A DNA stretch of 64,000 nucleotides from Saccharomycopsis crataegensis (Eukaryota; Ascomycota; Saccharomycetes; Ascoideales; Saccharomycopsidaceae), in assembly GCF_037102585.1 (NCBI RefSeq), contig NW_027043831.1:62001-126000 (forward strand). Direction: 5' to 3'. The position numbers and the translations under genes are program-made. Shown here piece after piece: positions 1-9,880 of this stretch (the first letter of the stretch is position 1; the number at the start of each line of letters is the position of its first letter). A model generated the notes under the pieces. The model was given only the letters and a program-made list of their open reading frames with translations. It was not told the DNA's origin and did not search any database.

Positions 1-606
1 ATTAGGTCTAAGACGTAATGGATCGAAGATATTGAGCAGGGAAAGTTGGACATAAAGGTCTTTGACAGTAGTGGTATTATTTATGACTTTGACGGTTGGG
101 GTATAAGTGGTGGTGCTATGCGATTGGGCAAAAAAATTGATGTTTTGCTCGGAGAGTTCCACAAAATCTTCAAAGCTTAATGGAGGGTACTCGGTGTTGT
201 TAGTTTCACAAAGAGTGATTGATGATGATTCAGGGGAGATTTCTATCTTGGAGCATTTCTTTTTGAATCTTTGGTATCTAATCTTGGATGAGCCGTCAAC
301 GATCAAATGCAAAAAGAATGGCCGTACGCTTAATTCTTCTACCACGCTGTAGTTATTAACAGGCATCACCACGATGTTTTCCTCCCAGTTTTTGGTGACA
401 TATTCCAACAATTCTGAGACAGAATGGAATGTGACTTCTGGGAAAATATCCGAAGGCGATGGTTTCTGTTTGATCCCTGGGGGTAAAGAGCTGAAATTCT
501 TATTATTTGGATCATCAAGCGAGACGTAGCTAAAACCTTGGTAGCTGAGGTACCTGACGATTTCCTGTTTACCAGAAAAGATGGTTCCCGAGACCCCAAT
601 CAACAT
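1..606 (-). CDS. DCD1: Deoxycytidylate (dCMP) deaminase, N-terminal part, cut by window edge
   Basis: The frame opens at an ATG at 606 and runs 202 codons without a stop to position 1, so only the N-terminal part is present. It begins MLIGVSGTIFSGKQ, the P-loop-like opening of yeast Dcd1, contains RPFFLHLIVDG, and ends at LRLRPN, the segment that precedes the WDxYFM start of the zinc deaminase domain. The catalytic HAE and CxxC zinc ligands lie outside the window. The family deaminates dCMP to dUMP, supplying substrate for thymidylate synthase in the cytosol. It is divergent from PSD1, sharing a 391-bp promoter region. Assignment rests on remembered family sequence and is strong for the N-terminal motifs. 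Confidence 0.88.
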   Translation of the reverse strand, partial: MLIGVSGTIFSGKQEIVRYLSYQGFSYVSLDDPNNKNFSSLPPGIKQKPSPSDIFPEVTFHSVSELLEYVTKNWEENIVVMPVNNYSVVEELSVRPFFLHLIVDGSSKIRYQRFKKKCSKIEISPESSSITLCETNNTEYPPLSFEDFVELSEQNINFFAQSHSTTTYTPTVKVINNTTTVKDLYVQLSLLNIFDPLRLRPN

Positions 607-997
607 TTTTGTATGTTCTTATACTATCCAAAAGATGTGATTAATGGGCATTTTGGGATAAATTGTTATTGTCATTTAAATTTTGTTACCCTTCTTGTGA
701 ATGGAAAGAAAGAACCACCAGGTTGGAACCATTACAGAAAATGGGGGAGAGTCTACACTTGTTGTTTACTATGTGATTTTTTGTTTGGGGTTAATTTAGG
801 GGCTATTGTGCGAATAGATAGATAGAGAGAGAGAGTTATCGCTCACACAATCTTTGACAGTAATCCCTGGCAGTTACCAAACACAACAATTGTGGTAGTT
901 ATTGCAGCATGTGAAATACCACTTTTCTGGCAGTTTTTTTATTTTTCTGTTTTTTTTCTACAATTCCTCGTCTATTTCATCTTCTTTTTCCAAAACG
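607..997. other. Divergent intergenic region between DCD1 and PSD1
   Basis: This 391-bp stretch must hold both promoters. It contains a short GA-rich tract near 820-835 and a pyrimidine-rich run just before the PSD1 ATG. The PSD1 frame stays open upstream to a TTG at 902, but has no ATG there. I see no further gene and no recognisable MluI-box. Confidence 0.6.
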
Positions 998-2665
998 ATG
1001 TCAACAATCCTTAACAGTAACATGATGCTACCTCGTAATGGTCCCCGTACCACTATGGGTCTTTCGAGACTCTTCATTGGGCCAAACACTTCCGTCAATT
1101 CCATTTACTACGACCATGTCAAGGACTCCGCCAACGTTTACAAAAGATTTGCAAGCTTCAGCGCTAACAAACCGTACCTCAAATTGCCAAACAAACAATT
1201 GATCTTTAACAGAAAAATTTTTAAGAACTCCCCGGGGTTCCACAGGCCTTCAATACGGAGCGGCGGTATCGGTATCGCTTTCAAGAACCCAAGAGTTGCT
1301 TTTAGAGTAACGCTGAACACCAGATTATTCAGCAGTTACAGACATTTGAAAAACAAACTTTCAGAAATCGATGCTGCTCGAAGAAAGAAACAACAAAGTG
1401 ATAAATTCATCAAATGGTGGACCGTCACTTCCATCCCCTTGGTGTTTTTCGGTCTTTTAGCTAGAGCAGAGTACAAAAATCAACAAGAGAAAGCTGGTGA
1501 TGATGAAGACGACGATTTTGTGGTTAGACCTACCAGTTGGAAATTTTTCGCTTATCAAGCATTGCCATTAAATGCAATTTCTAGGCTTTGGGGTAAGTTC
1601 AATAGTATCGAGCTCCCTGTTTGGGCTAGAGAACCGGGGTTCAAATTTTATTCGTATCTATTTGGGGTGAATATGGATGAGATCAAAGAGGATGATTTGA
1701 AAAAGTTCCGTAACCTTGGAGAATTTTTCTATAGAGAATTGAAGGATGGGGCCAGATCTATCGATAGCCATGAAGTTGTTTGCCCAAGTGATGGGAAAGT
1801 TCTAAGCTTCGGGATGATAAACGAACATGGAGAAATTGAACAAGTTAAAGGCATGAGTTATTCAGTTAAAAAATTCTTGGGGATCAGAAAATCAACATTG
1901 CAAAAGATTAAAGAAGTCAATGATGATGAAGCCAATGAAATTGACCATCGTGAATTTGCGAAAATCAATGGTATATCATACACGGTAGATGACTTGTTGG
2001 GGATCAATAATGATAAAGAAATTCATCATTTTTTGAAGCACATCAACGTCAATCACAGAGGTGACCAATCATTAGTCACTCTGGAAATTAAAGACAACAA
2101 ACTTGACGCCACCAAACTTGTGGCTCAAGGAAATCCTGCTAAAAAATTGTTCTATTCCGTAATTTATCTCGCTCCAGGAGATTATCATCGTTTCCACTCT
2201 CCTACAAATTGGGTGGTCCAAGCTCGTAAATACTTCACTGGGGAGCTTTATTCGGTGGCTCCTTATTTCCAAGAGACTTTCCAAAACTTGTTCATTCTTA
2301 ACGAGCGGGTTTCTTTACTTGGTTATTGGAAGCATGGGTTTTTCAGTATGACTCCAGTTGGTGCCACCAATGTGGGTAGTGTCAAAATAAACTTTGATAA
2401 AGAATTGGTGACTAACAAAAAATATGATCCATACAATAGTAATGAGAGATTTGTCAAGAACTCTGTGTATGAAGCTACCTATTTTAACAACAGCAAGAGC
2501 CTTGGAGGTATTCCATTAAATAAAGGGGTAGAAATGGGAGGATTTGAATTGGGGAGTACTGTGGTATTAGTGTTTGAAGCGCCAGCTGATCAATTTGAAT
2601 TCAAAGTTGAACCGGGACAAGTGGTTAGAATGGGGGAAGCTCTTGGAGGAGTTAGAGAACAGTGA
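998..2665 (+). CDS. PSD1: Phosphatidylserine decarboxylase proenzyme, mitochondrial
   Basis: This 555-residue protein converts phosphatidylserine to phosphatidylethanolamine at the mitochondrial inner membrane. The first in-frame ATG is at 998. The N-terminus is basic and hydroxyl-rich, as in a presequence, followed by a membrane segment around residues 140-158 (WWTVTSIPLVFFGLLARAEY). The decarboxylase domain shows PSDGKVLSFG (about 262), the FHSPTNW motif (about 399) and, near the C-terminus, ELGSTVVLVFE (about 516-526). In this family the LGST serine undergoes autocatalytic cleavage to give the beta chain and the pyruvoyl group of the alpha chain. All key motifs are intact. An acidic insert (GDDEDDDF) follows the membrane segment. 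Confidence 0.95.
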   Translation: MSTILNSNMMLPRNGPRTTMGLSRLFIGPNTSVNSIYYDHVKDSANVYKRFASFSANKPYLKLPNKQLIFNRKIFKNSPGFHRPSIRSGGIGIAFKNPRVAFRVTLNTRLFSSYRHLKNKLSEIDAARRKKQQSDKFIKWWTVTSIPLVFFGLLARAEYKNQQEKAGDDEDDDFVVRPTSWKFFAYQALPLNAISRLWGKFNSIELPVWAREPGFKFYSYLFGVNMDEIKEDDLKKFRNLGEFFYRELKDGARSIDSHEVVCPSDGKVLSFGMINEHGEIEQVKGMSYSVKKFLGIRKSTLQKIKEVNDDEANEIDHREFAKINGISYTVDDLLGINNDKEIHHFLKHINVNHRGDQSLVTLEIKDNKLDATKLVAQGNPAKKLFYSVIYLAPGDYHRFHSPTNWVVQARKYFTGELYSVAPYFQETFQNLFILNERVSLLGYWKHGFFSMTPVGATNVGSVKINFDKELVTNKKYDPYNSNERFVKNSVYEATYFNNSKSLGGIPLNKGVEMGGFELGSTVVLVFEAPADQFEFKVEPGQVVRMGEALGGVREQ

Positions 2666-2966
2666 TGATACCCTTGTAATTATTAGAGTATATTTGATAT
2701 AATGTGCATTTTGGTTTTTGGTTTTTATTCTCACTTTATATAGAGTGTATTGATTGTTTTAATATTCAGTTTACAAAGTATTTGATAAATTATGTATGAT
2801 GATATCATGATAATGATAATAATAATAATTATAATAATTATAATAAATACTCTGTGCATAGAGTACTACCACACCGTTGGGACACAGATTACCCTACCGA
2901 GCTGAGGGCAAAGGACCGCACACCCAAAGAAAAAAAACGTCAAATATTTTTAGTGGCGATTATTCT

Positions 2967-3018
<52 letters not shown>

Positions 3019-3629
3019 TTTTTTTTGGGGATTTCATTTGGGGATGCTCTTGGATTGTATACCATAGTTGATCAACAGTCATTTCTACCCTACATCAGAT
3101 CACACGCCTTCCACTCAATTGGATTGTCCTTATCCTTAGCCTTCATCTTTTTATTTGATCTTTCAATTGGAACCATTGTGGTGGCTGCTATTGTTAGTTT
3201 GCTAAGAAAACCACATTACATCCCTTGTCAATTTTTTTTTTTTAAACCGTGTTCCAGTCTTTGAATACCAGAAGACAATTCCCTCCTTTGTCTTTCCCAT
3301 TATTCTTTGGTATATTCATTCCAAACAATCCATTTCTCATTGGCTACTTGCAAGTGTCTCATACCCATCTCAACAGACCCGCCAAGCACTTGTGATTCAT
3401 CCAGCAACGTATAGTTGAAGACAAGAGCAAACCAGAGTAAACAGGGATAAACTTATTATCATCAATTCTCTCAATATCAATTAGCAGAAAAAAAAAAGCA
3501 GAAAAAAAGAAAATAATAAATTAAAAAAAAAAAATTAAATATAAGAACAGGAAAAAAAATTGCCTAGCTTATCATTTATCCGCTTGAATTATCTTTTGAC
3601 CAACAAATTCTACCAGATTATGCCTAACA
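2666..3629. other. PSD1-SSD1 intergenic region with a very long poly-T tract
   Basis: This 964-bp region holds the PSD1 3' end, AT-rich triplet-like repeats around 2815-2845, a run of 47 T at 2970-3016 with a further T-run after one A, and an A-rich stretch at 3488-3562 just before SSD1. The last part probably forms the long SSD1 5' leader. Open frames that cross the T-run are low-complexity and show no family features, so I do not call a gene here. Confidence 0.6.
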
Positions 3630-3649
3630 ATGAGCTCCAACTTGAATGA
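3620..3649 (+). promoter_or_regulatory. Short upstream ORF overlapping the SSD1 start
   Basis: An ATG at 3620 lies 10 nt before the SSD1 ATG in another frame and encodes nine residues (MPNNELQLE) before a TGA that lies inside the SSD1 coding sequence. If the transcript includes it, scanning ribosomes meet it first, and it would reduce SSD1 translation unless bypassed by leaky scanning. This is inferred from sequence only. Confidence 0.45.
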
Positions 3650-6600
3650 TGACTCAGGCAATATTGATGCCAGCAACTATTTAACCCCCAATTATGTGGG
3701 AAACAGCTCTGCCAATGGTGACAACACCAAGAAGAAGAAACAATTATTTATTGCTCATAGAAGATCACCTTCTGAACTCACTGCTTTAATGGGTACGTAT
3801 TTTTTTCTTTACATTTTACTAATCTAGTTTTCCTAAATGGATGGGAAGAATTTACATAAGAGAGAAGTCCGTTGGGAATCTGAACTCCTCTCAATTATCT
3901 GTGAGGTTTTTCTTTCCCTGATTGTCCTTCGTCGCTGGTCCACAAGGTTTGTATAACGCATATGTCGATACATAAAATTTCAACCGAAAACTTCCATGAA
4001 AAAAGACAAACAAACTATCAGTAACTGTCATTCTAAATTAATTGATATCAGAAATCATGCCTCTCTTTGTACTTCTTCAACTTCTCATCCATTCTTTGAA
4101 GACTGGGCCCTGGAAAGGTTATTTTTGGGTACATCCCTTATTTTCCGAAATTCTCCAATACTGACATGATCAATAGTTGAACAACTCAATCTCCAACGTC
4201 AAGCAGAAATCCAAAAACAATTGGAAATCGTGGAACAACAAAAACAACAACTTTTGGCTCAGCAGCAAATGGCTCAATTACAACCACCTACGTTCCTAAC
4301 TTCCTCTTCTGCCAACTCTCCTCTGAAAAATAAAAAATCACACAGAAGATCACAATCTTCAATTGCCTCAATGGGGTCTATGGGCTCGTTTAGCATGCCA
4401 ACCACCATTGCAGTTCCACCACCACCTACTCCTCCACACAATACTCATCAACATCAAGGATCCTTTGGTATCCAGTATGGTGGTGCTGGCACTAATTTCA
4501 CTTATGGCGCGGGATCACAAACTCCTCCTCAAAACAAACAATTTGCTCATGGCCGTTCAGGCTCAGGCTCTCAGCACAACATGGGACATAATAGAAGACA
4601 TTCGTTAGGTTTGCAAGAAGCCAAAAAAGCTGCTGCAGCGGCGCAGTCTCAAAGAAGTATTGCTAGTGACTCTCCAGCCAAAGATAACGGTGAACATTCC
4701 CCTTCGACCCCGCCTGATGCTAACAAGACCCCAGAATTTGAACTTCCTAAGACCTTCAGTAATTTAAACATTACCCCATCGCCTCACAAAAGCGCATCTC
4801 CAAGAGATTTTCAATTTCCTCCCCAACCGGCACCTACTGTATCCAGCTTATTGCCTCCTCAACCATCTTATGGAGGAGGTAGCAACCAAGGATCTCCTGC
4901 TCGTAAGAGCTACCATGAAAGAAACTCGTCTGGCGGCAGTTATTTGGGTAAATCTCCTGCCAGAGGGCATGATAGAAAAGGTTCAGGACATTACAGAACT
5001 AACAGTAGAACAAAAGATATGAATTCCAATTGGAGAAGTCAGCAGCAACCCCAAGTTCAAAACCAACGTTCTTTTGGTAATTTGAAAGAAGCTGCTAATA
5101 ATAGCAACTCTTACGACATGGGTCTTGCTCCTCCTCCAGCGTTTACTCCTTCTCACAGACCAAAAAATTCTTTTAGTGGATCGATTTCTTCAATCAACAC
5201 AATTGCATCTTATGGAGGCTTCAATAATCCTCCTAATGGTCAACAAAATCAACAACAAAGAAAATCATTGTTTGCTCCATACTTACCTCAAGCCAATTTA
5301 CCAGATTTAATTGCTGAAGGGCGATTGGTTACTGGTACCTTGAGAGTCAATAAGAAGAACCGTTCTGACGCCTACATTTCCACAGATGGGTTGTTGGATG
5401 CTGATATTTTCATTTGTGGCTCCAAGGATAGAAACAGAGCGTTAGAAGGTGACCAGGTTGCCGTTGAATTATTAGTGGTTGATGAAGTTTGGAATTCTAA
5501 AAAAGAAAAAGAAGAAAAGAAAAGAAGAAAGGATAATACAGAATCTTCTAAAGAAAATCCATCTAATGGCGATGCTAGTAATGATGCTAGTACTTCTCGC
5601 AAGGCTGAAAGCGGTGTTAGAAGAAGAGGGTCGTTGAAACAAAGACCAACTCAAAAGAAGAATGACGATTTGGAAGTTGAAGGTCAATCCTTGTTGTTGG
5701 TTGAAGAAGAAGAAATCAGTGATGAATTCAAACCATTGTACGCTGGCCATGTGGTGGCCGTTATCGACAGAATTCCTGGCCAATTGTTTAGTGGTACTTT
5801 AGGTTTGGTTCGTCCATCTCAACAAAATAAGGATGGCGGTAACTCAAATCACAGACCAAAAATCGTCTGGTTCAAGCCAAATGATAAAAAGGTTCCATTA
5901 ATCGCCATTCCAACCGATCAAGCACCAAAAGATTTTGTTGAGAACCATGAAGCTTACGCAAATAAATTGTTTGTTGCCTCTATCAAAAGATGGCCAATCA
6001 CTTCTTTACATCCATTTGGTACCCTTGTTAGTCAATTAGGCGTCATTGATGCAGCAGAAACTGAAATCAATTCTATTTTGAGAGATAATAATTTCTCATG
6101 TGATGAATTCCCAGAAAATTTCTCGAAATTGTTGCAATCTTATGGTTCTATTGATGAACTTCCAAAAGATTTCCAATATTTAACACAATTGCCAAAAGAA
6201 TTAAACATTGTTGATAGAAAAGATTTCACTAATGAGTACGTTTTCGGGGTTTCTCCGACTGGTGCCGTTTGTGATTCTTCAATTCACATCAAGAGATTAT
6301 CGGATGCTAAGATTGAAATTGGGGTCCATATTTCTGATGTTTGTTACTTCATTGAGAATGGATCATTGTTGGACAAAAAATTGAAAAAGAGAAATGTGTC
6401 AGTTCATTTAGCTCAAGGAGTCTCCAAGTATTTGATGCCAGATCATATTAATGAATTGGTTTCTTTTAAGCCAGGGCAAATCAATGTGGCAATCTCTACA
6501 ATTTTCCAGATTGATACTGACAGTTTTGAAATTGATGATGTTTGGATTGGTGAAAGTATCGTCAAGCCAAAACAAGTTATCACTTATGATGAGATTGACA

Positions 6601-7982
6601 GTATTTTGAACAAGGATGTTGAATTTGATTTCACCAGCCAAACCAACGGTAAAATCATGTCAGCTACTGCTGATTATATCAGAACTTTGCTGTTGATTTC
6701 CAAGCAGTTCCGCAGCCAAAGATTGAATAGCACTTCCATGGAGGTTGAGCCGGCTCTAACTTTATTGAATCAATTTGATGACGAAAGAGCTCGATTATCA
6801 TTGAATATTTTTGAAGATAACATGGCGTATCCAATAATTCAGGAAATTTTCCATAAGGTTGATGCCACAATTGCCCAAAGAATCTTTGCGAAATTGGGTT
6901 CTAAAGCGTTCTTAAGAAGACAACAATTACCAACTTTGTCCAAGTTTGAGACTTTTATTCGTAAAGTTTCCAATTTCAATTTATTGCTTGATACCACTGA
7001 TGCTGCATCTTTGCAGAATTCCATTGTTAACATTAAGGATGATGTGAAGAGAAAAGCTGTGGAAACTTTATTGAGCAAATGTATGAACAGAGGCAAGTAT
7101 TATGTTGCTGGCAAAGTTGATCCGGAAAATTACGCTCATTGGTTCTACAATTTGCCATTGTACACTCATTTCACCGCTCCAACCTCCAGATACGCTGACT
7201 TGATTGTTCATAGACAATTGAAATCGATTCTCAAAAATGAAGAATATACTGAGGACATGGATAACTTGAAAATGGTTGCTGAGTATTGTAATTTCAAGAA
7301 AGATAATGCCCTATCAGCCCAGCACCAGTCTATTCATTTATTGTTGTGTCAATCCGTTAATGCGATGTCCATTAAGACTGGTCAAATCTTGACCATGGGT
7401 ACCGTTATTCAAACTTATGAATCGTCATTTGATGTGTTGATTCCGGAATTTGGCATTGAAAAAAGAGTCCATGGTGATCAATTGCCATTGTTCAAGGCGG
7501 AATTCGATAAATCGAAAAAAGTCTTGGAGTTGTACTGGGAAAAAGGAGTGGATTCTGCAACTTATGTTCCCCCAGATGAAAAGCAGCCATTGTCTTATAG
7601 ATCATCGATCAAAAACAAGTTTAGAACTTCCTCACTTGAGGCGGCTAAGTATCAAAAGAAGACCAATTCCAAATTGTTTGAATCTGAAGAGTTATTGGCC
7701 AAGTTGAATCAATTGGGTTTGACAGTTCCAAAGATATTGTCTCCTAACGATATTGCTGATTCTCTTGATGATGGTACTTCTAAATCTTTGGGTATTGTTG
7801 ATGATGAGGATCCAATGAAACCATATTTCAAACAAGTGGTCACCAGAGTGGATGAAGCAAAGAATTATTATATTCAAGAAGTCCATGAATTGCAACAAAT
7901 TCCAATTTTGTTAAGATCTGAAATTGGTATGGCTATTCCATGTTTGACGGTGCGTACATTGAATCCATTCGCTAACTTTTAA
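3630..7982 (+). CDS. SSD1: SSD1 RNA-binding protein (RNase II-like, likely nuclease-dead), spliced
   Basis: Two exons, 3630-3792 and 4177-7982, give 1322 residues. Exon 1 ends at SPSELTALM, and joining to exon 2 gives VEQLNLQRQ in frame, matching the conserved N-terminal segment of Ssd1. A long low-complexity Ser/Gln/Pro region follows, rich in HRRxxS sites of the kind phosphorylated by the NDR kinase Cbk1 (AHRRSPS, SHRRSQS, HNRRHSL). Cold-shock-like RNA-binding segments begin near residue 415. The RNB-like domain spans roughly 730-1100 and includes APTSRYADLIVHRQL (about 1054-1068). The catalytic aspartates of active RNase II are replaced (SPTGAVCDSSIHI), as in known Ssd1. The family binds cell-wall and stress mRNAs and controls their translation and localisation. 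Confidence 0.95.
3793..4176 (+). other. SSD1 intron (384 nt)
   Basis: The donor is GTACGT at 3793, directly after ATGG. The acceptor AG is at 4175-4176 (CAATAG). A branch-point-like TACTGAC is at 4159-4165, so its A lies about 11 nt before the acceptor. Removal splits a valine codon and restores the conserved Ssd1 N-terminus. It is the longest of the coding introns seen in this window. Confidence 0.9.
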
Positions 7983-8526
7983 CCTCCAAACTTTTTAATC
8001 TTTAAATATTTTCATGTTGCTGTTTTTTTTTTTGTTGTTTATTCTTTCTTCTATTTATCGTTGTTTCTCTCTGTCAATTTTTATAATTTTGAAGTATCTT
8101 GAAGTATCCCTTTTTTCTGTTGAATTCAATTTTTTTTTTTTTTCACTCTTAACTTTCCTTCAAAAAATTTTCTTTTTATATATTTTTTCTAATATTTTAT
8201 GAAGCATATTTAATTTAGCTGATCCTAGTTGATTTAAAATGATATAGTTTATTATCCTATTTTTCTAGTCATTCCATAATGCTTAACCGCCTTATTTTTC
8301 TTTTTTTTTAGTTTCTTTTCACGACGCCTATTAGTGTGTGATTTTCTTTCCTTTATTTTTTTTCTACCATTAATTTTTTTTGTTTATTTAACTTAGTTCC
8401 TTATAAATAGTAATATTCGTTTTGCTGAAATAATAGCTCATGTATTGAAATATAGTTTACGAATATCTATATATATATATAGAAAGTTATCGCAATCAAC
8501 TGATGAAGAATGAAATTCTTCTATTC
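7983..8526. other. Convergent SSD1/SPC34 intergenic region
   Basis: This 544-bp stretch between two converging 3' ends is strongly T-rich on the plus strand, with several T8-T12 runs and an (AT) run near 8466-8480. It probably contains the 3' UTRs and termination signals of both genes. I see no gene. Confidence 0.6.
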
Positions 8527-9438
8527 TCAATCCTTGAGTAGATCATCTTTTAATTTTTTCAAATTTTCCAATTCTTTCCTTTTTTCTTGAAGGATCTCTT
8601 GACCACTTTTCAATTTTCTTCTTTTAATTGGCGGTTCATTCTCGGTACTATTCAGATTCTTTTGAAATTCTAAAAGTTCCCGATCATTCAAATCAATGTT
8701 ATACTTTTTCAATTGCACAGTGATATCCTTCCCTATCAGTAGTAACTCATCAAGCTCCTTTGATAATGAAATGTTTCGAGACTTGAGTTTCTCCAAATAG
8801 TCCCGCAAATTATTTATTGGGTAGTTCCCATTCAACTTTACCAAGATCTCCACCAACGAATTGATTAATTGCACTTCTTCATCTTCGTCCTTATTTTCAC
8901 TAGACAAATTCCCTGATTGATTCTCTATTGTCTCTCGTTCATCATCGTCATTGTAATATTCATGGTTCATTTGGTATAAACTACTAGTCTTCAATTTTTT
9001 TTGAAATAACCCTTGTAATGCTGCACTCACCCCTTCTAACCGGTTTAATAAATAATTATTATTGGCCATCGAGAGATCTTCAAGTACCATGGGTTTAGGT
9101 GGTTTAATGATCATTGTTTCTTCTACATCATTATTATTCACATAATACTCCTCGTCTTCACGGTATTGCGCCCCATCGTACCGTTTTAACACCCCAAGCA
9201 GTTTATCATAAGTCAAGAATTGTCTGGTGTGGCCTTGTACTTCTTGTTCTTCTCCTGATTTATTTGCAATATCGTGGTTGTCCGGTTGTAAATCGATGTT
9301 TAAATCGGTGATCAAGTTGGTGATCTCATGGTTCTTAATGATCGAATTGGCAAAGATCCCTCCAGAATGAAAATACAATGTCGATATGGAATTGCAAGCC
9401 TCATTGGATCCCAGGATCAAAGATTCTAGTTCCCCCAT
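8527..9438 (-). CDS. SPC34: DASH/Dam1 complex subunit Spc34
   Basis: This 303-residue protein starts MGELESLILGSN and soon shows ISTLYFHSGGIFANSII, matching the signature start of Spc34 (MGE...STLYF...GIF.N.I). The length is close to the S. cerevisiae protein (about 295). The middle is acidic and poorly conserved, and the C-terminal third (from about residue 255) is a charged, coiled-coil-like helix ending LENLKKLKDDLLKD. Spc34 is part of the ten-subunit DASH ring that couples kinetochores to microtubule plus ends. In S. cerevisiae it is an Aurora (Ipl1) target. The ATG at 9438 gives the conserved N-terminus exactly. Confidence 0.85.
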   Translation of the reverse strand: MGELESLILGSNEACNSISTLYFHSGGIFANSIIKNHEITNLITDLNIDLQPDNHDIANKSGEEQEVQGHTRQFLTYDKLLGVLKRYDGAQYREDEEYYVNNNDVEETMIIKPPKPMVLEDLSMANNNYLLNRLEGVSAALQGLFQKKLKTSSLYQMNHEYYNDDDERETIENQSGNLSSENKDEDEEVQLINSLVEILVKLNGNYPINNLRDYLEKLKSRNISLSKELDELLLIGKDITVQLKKYNIDLNDRELLEFQKNLNSTENEPPIKRRKLKSGQEILQEKRKELENLKKLKDDLLKD

Positions 9439-9880
9439 TTCACCATTGACATTTGAACTTGTTTTTTGTTTTTTTTTTTTTCTTATAGTTGTTCGTTCTT
9501 AGTTATATAATCCCCACGATGTTTTTGTTTATTTTTTTTTTTTTTTCCTGCCTTTAATTTGCAAGGTGCCACACCCCCGCGTGGATGATTGGCTCATCGA
9601 CATCGAAATTAAATATGAGCAAATGAGTTTCCATGGTATATGTATTATATTTAATATGTGTTGTGTATATATAGCTCATTGAAGTAGATATATGGGATAT
9701 TTGTGTTTTTCTGGGTATCCCACTTTCTGAAATAAAAAAAAAAAAAAAAAATTATCTGTTGACTTTTATCATCACCTTAATTGAAACAATTTTGATTAGC
9801 CCTTAATCAACTAGTTTGAATCAACGACCAGTTTCTAATGCCAGTATCAGAACCATAAATTCATAAAAAGAATATTTCTA
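9439..9880. other. Intergenic region upstream of SPC34
   Basis: This 442-bp stretch lies between the leftward SPC34 start and the DDL1 stop. It holds three poly-T or poly-A runs (near 9471, 9533 and 9732) and a GC-rich island CACCCCCGCGTGG near 9572. I see no gene. Confidence 0.55.

Noticed and set aside
902-997. Upstream extension of PSD1
   Set aside because: The extension has no ATG in frame; the TTG at 902 is not a credible yeast start.
2854-3264. 136-codon frame across the poly-T tract
   Set aside because: It is dominated by a Phe homopolymer from the T-run, has no domain features, and lies in the SSD1 upstream region.
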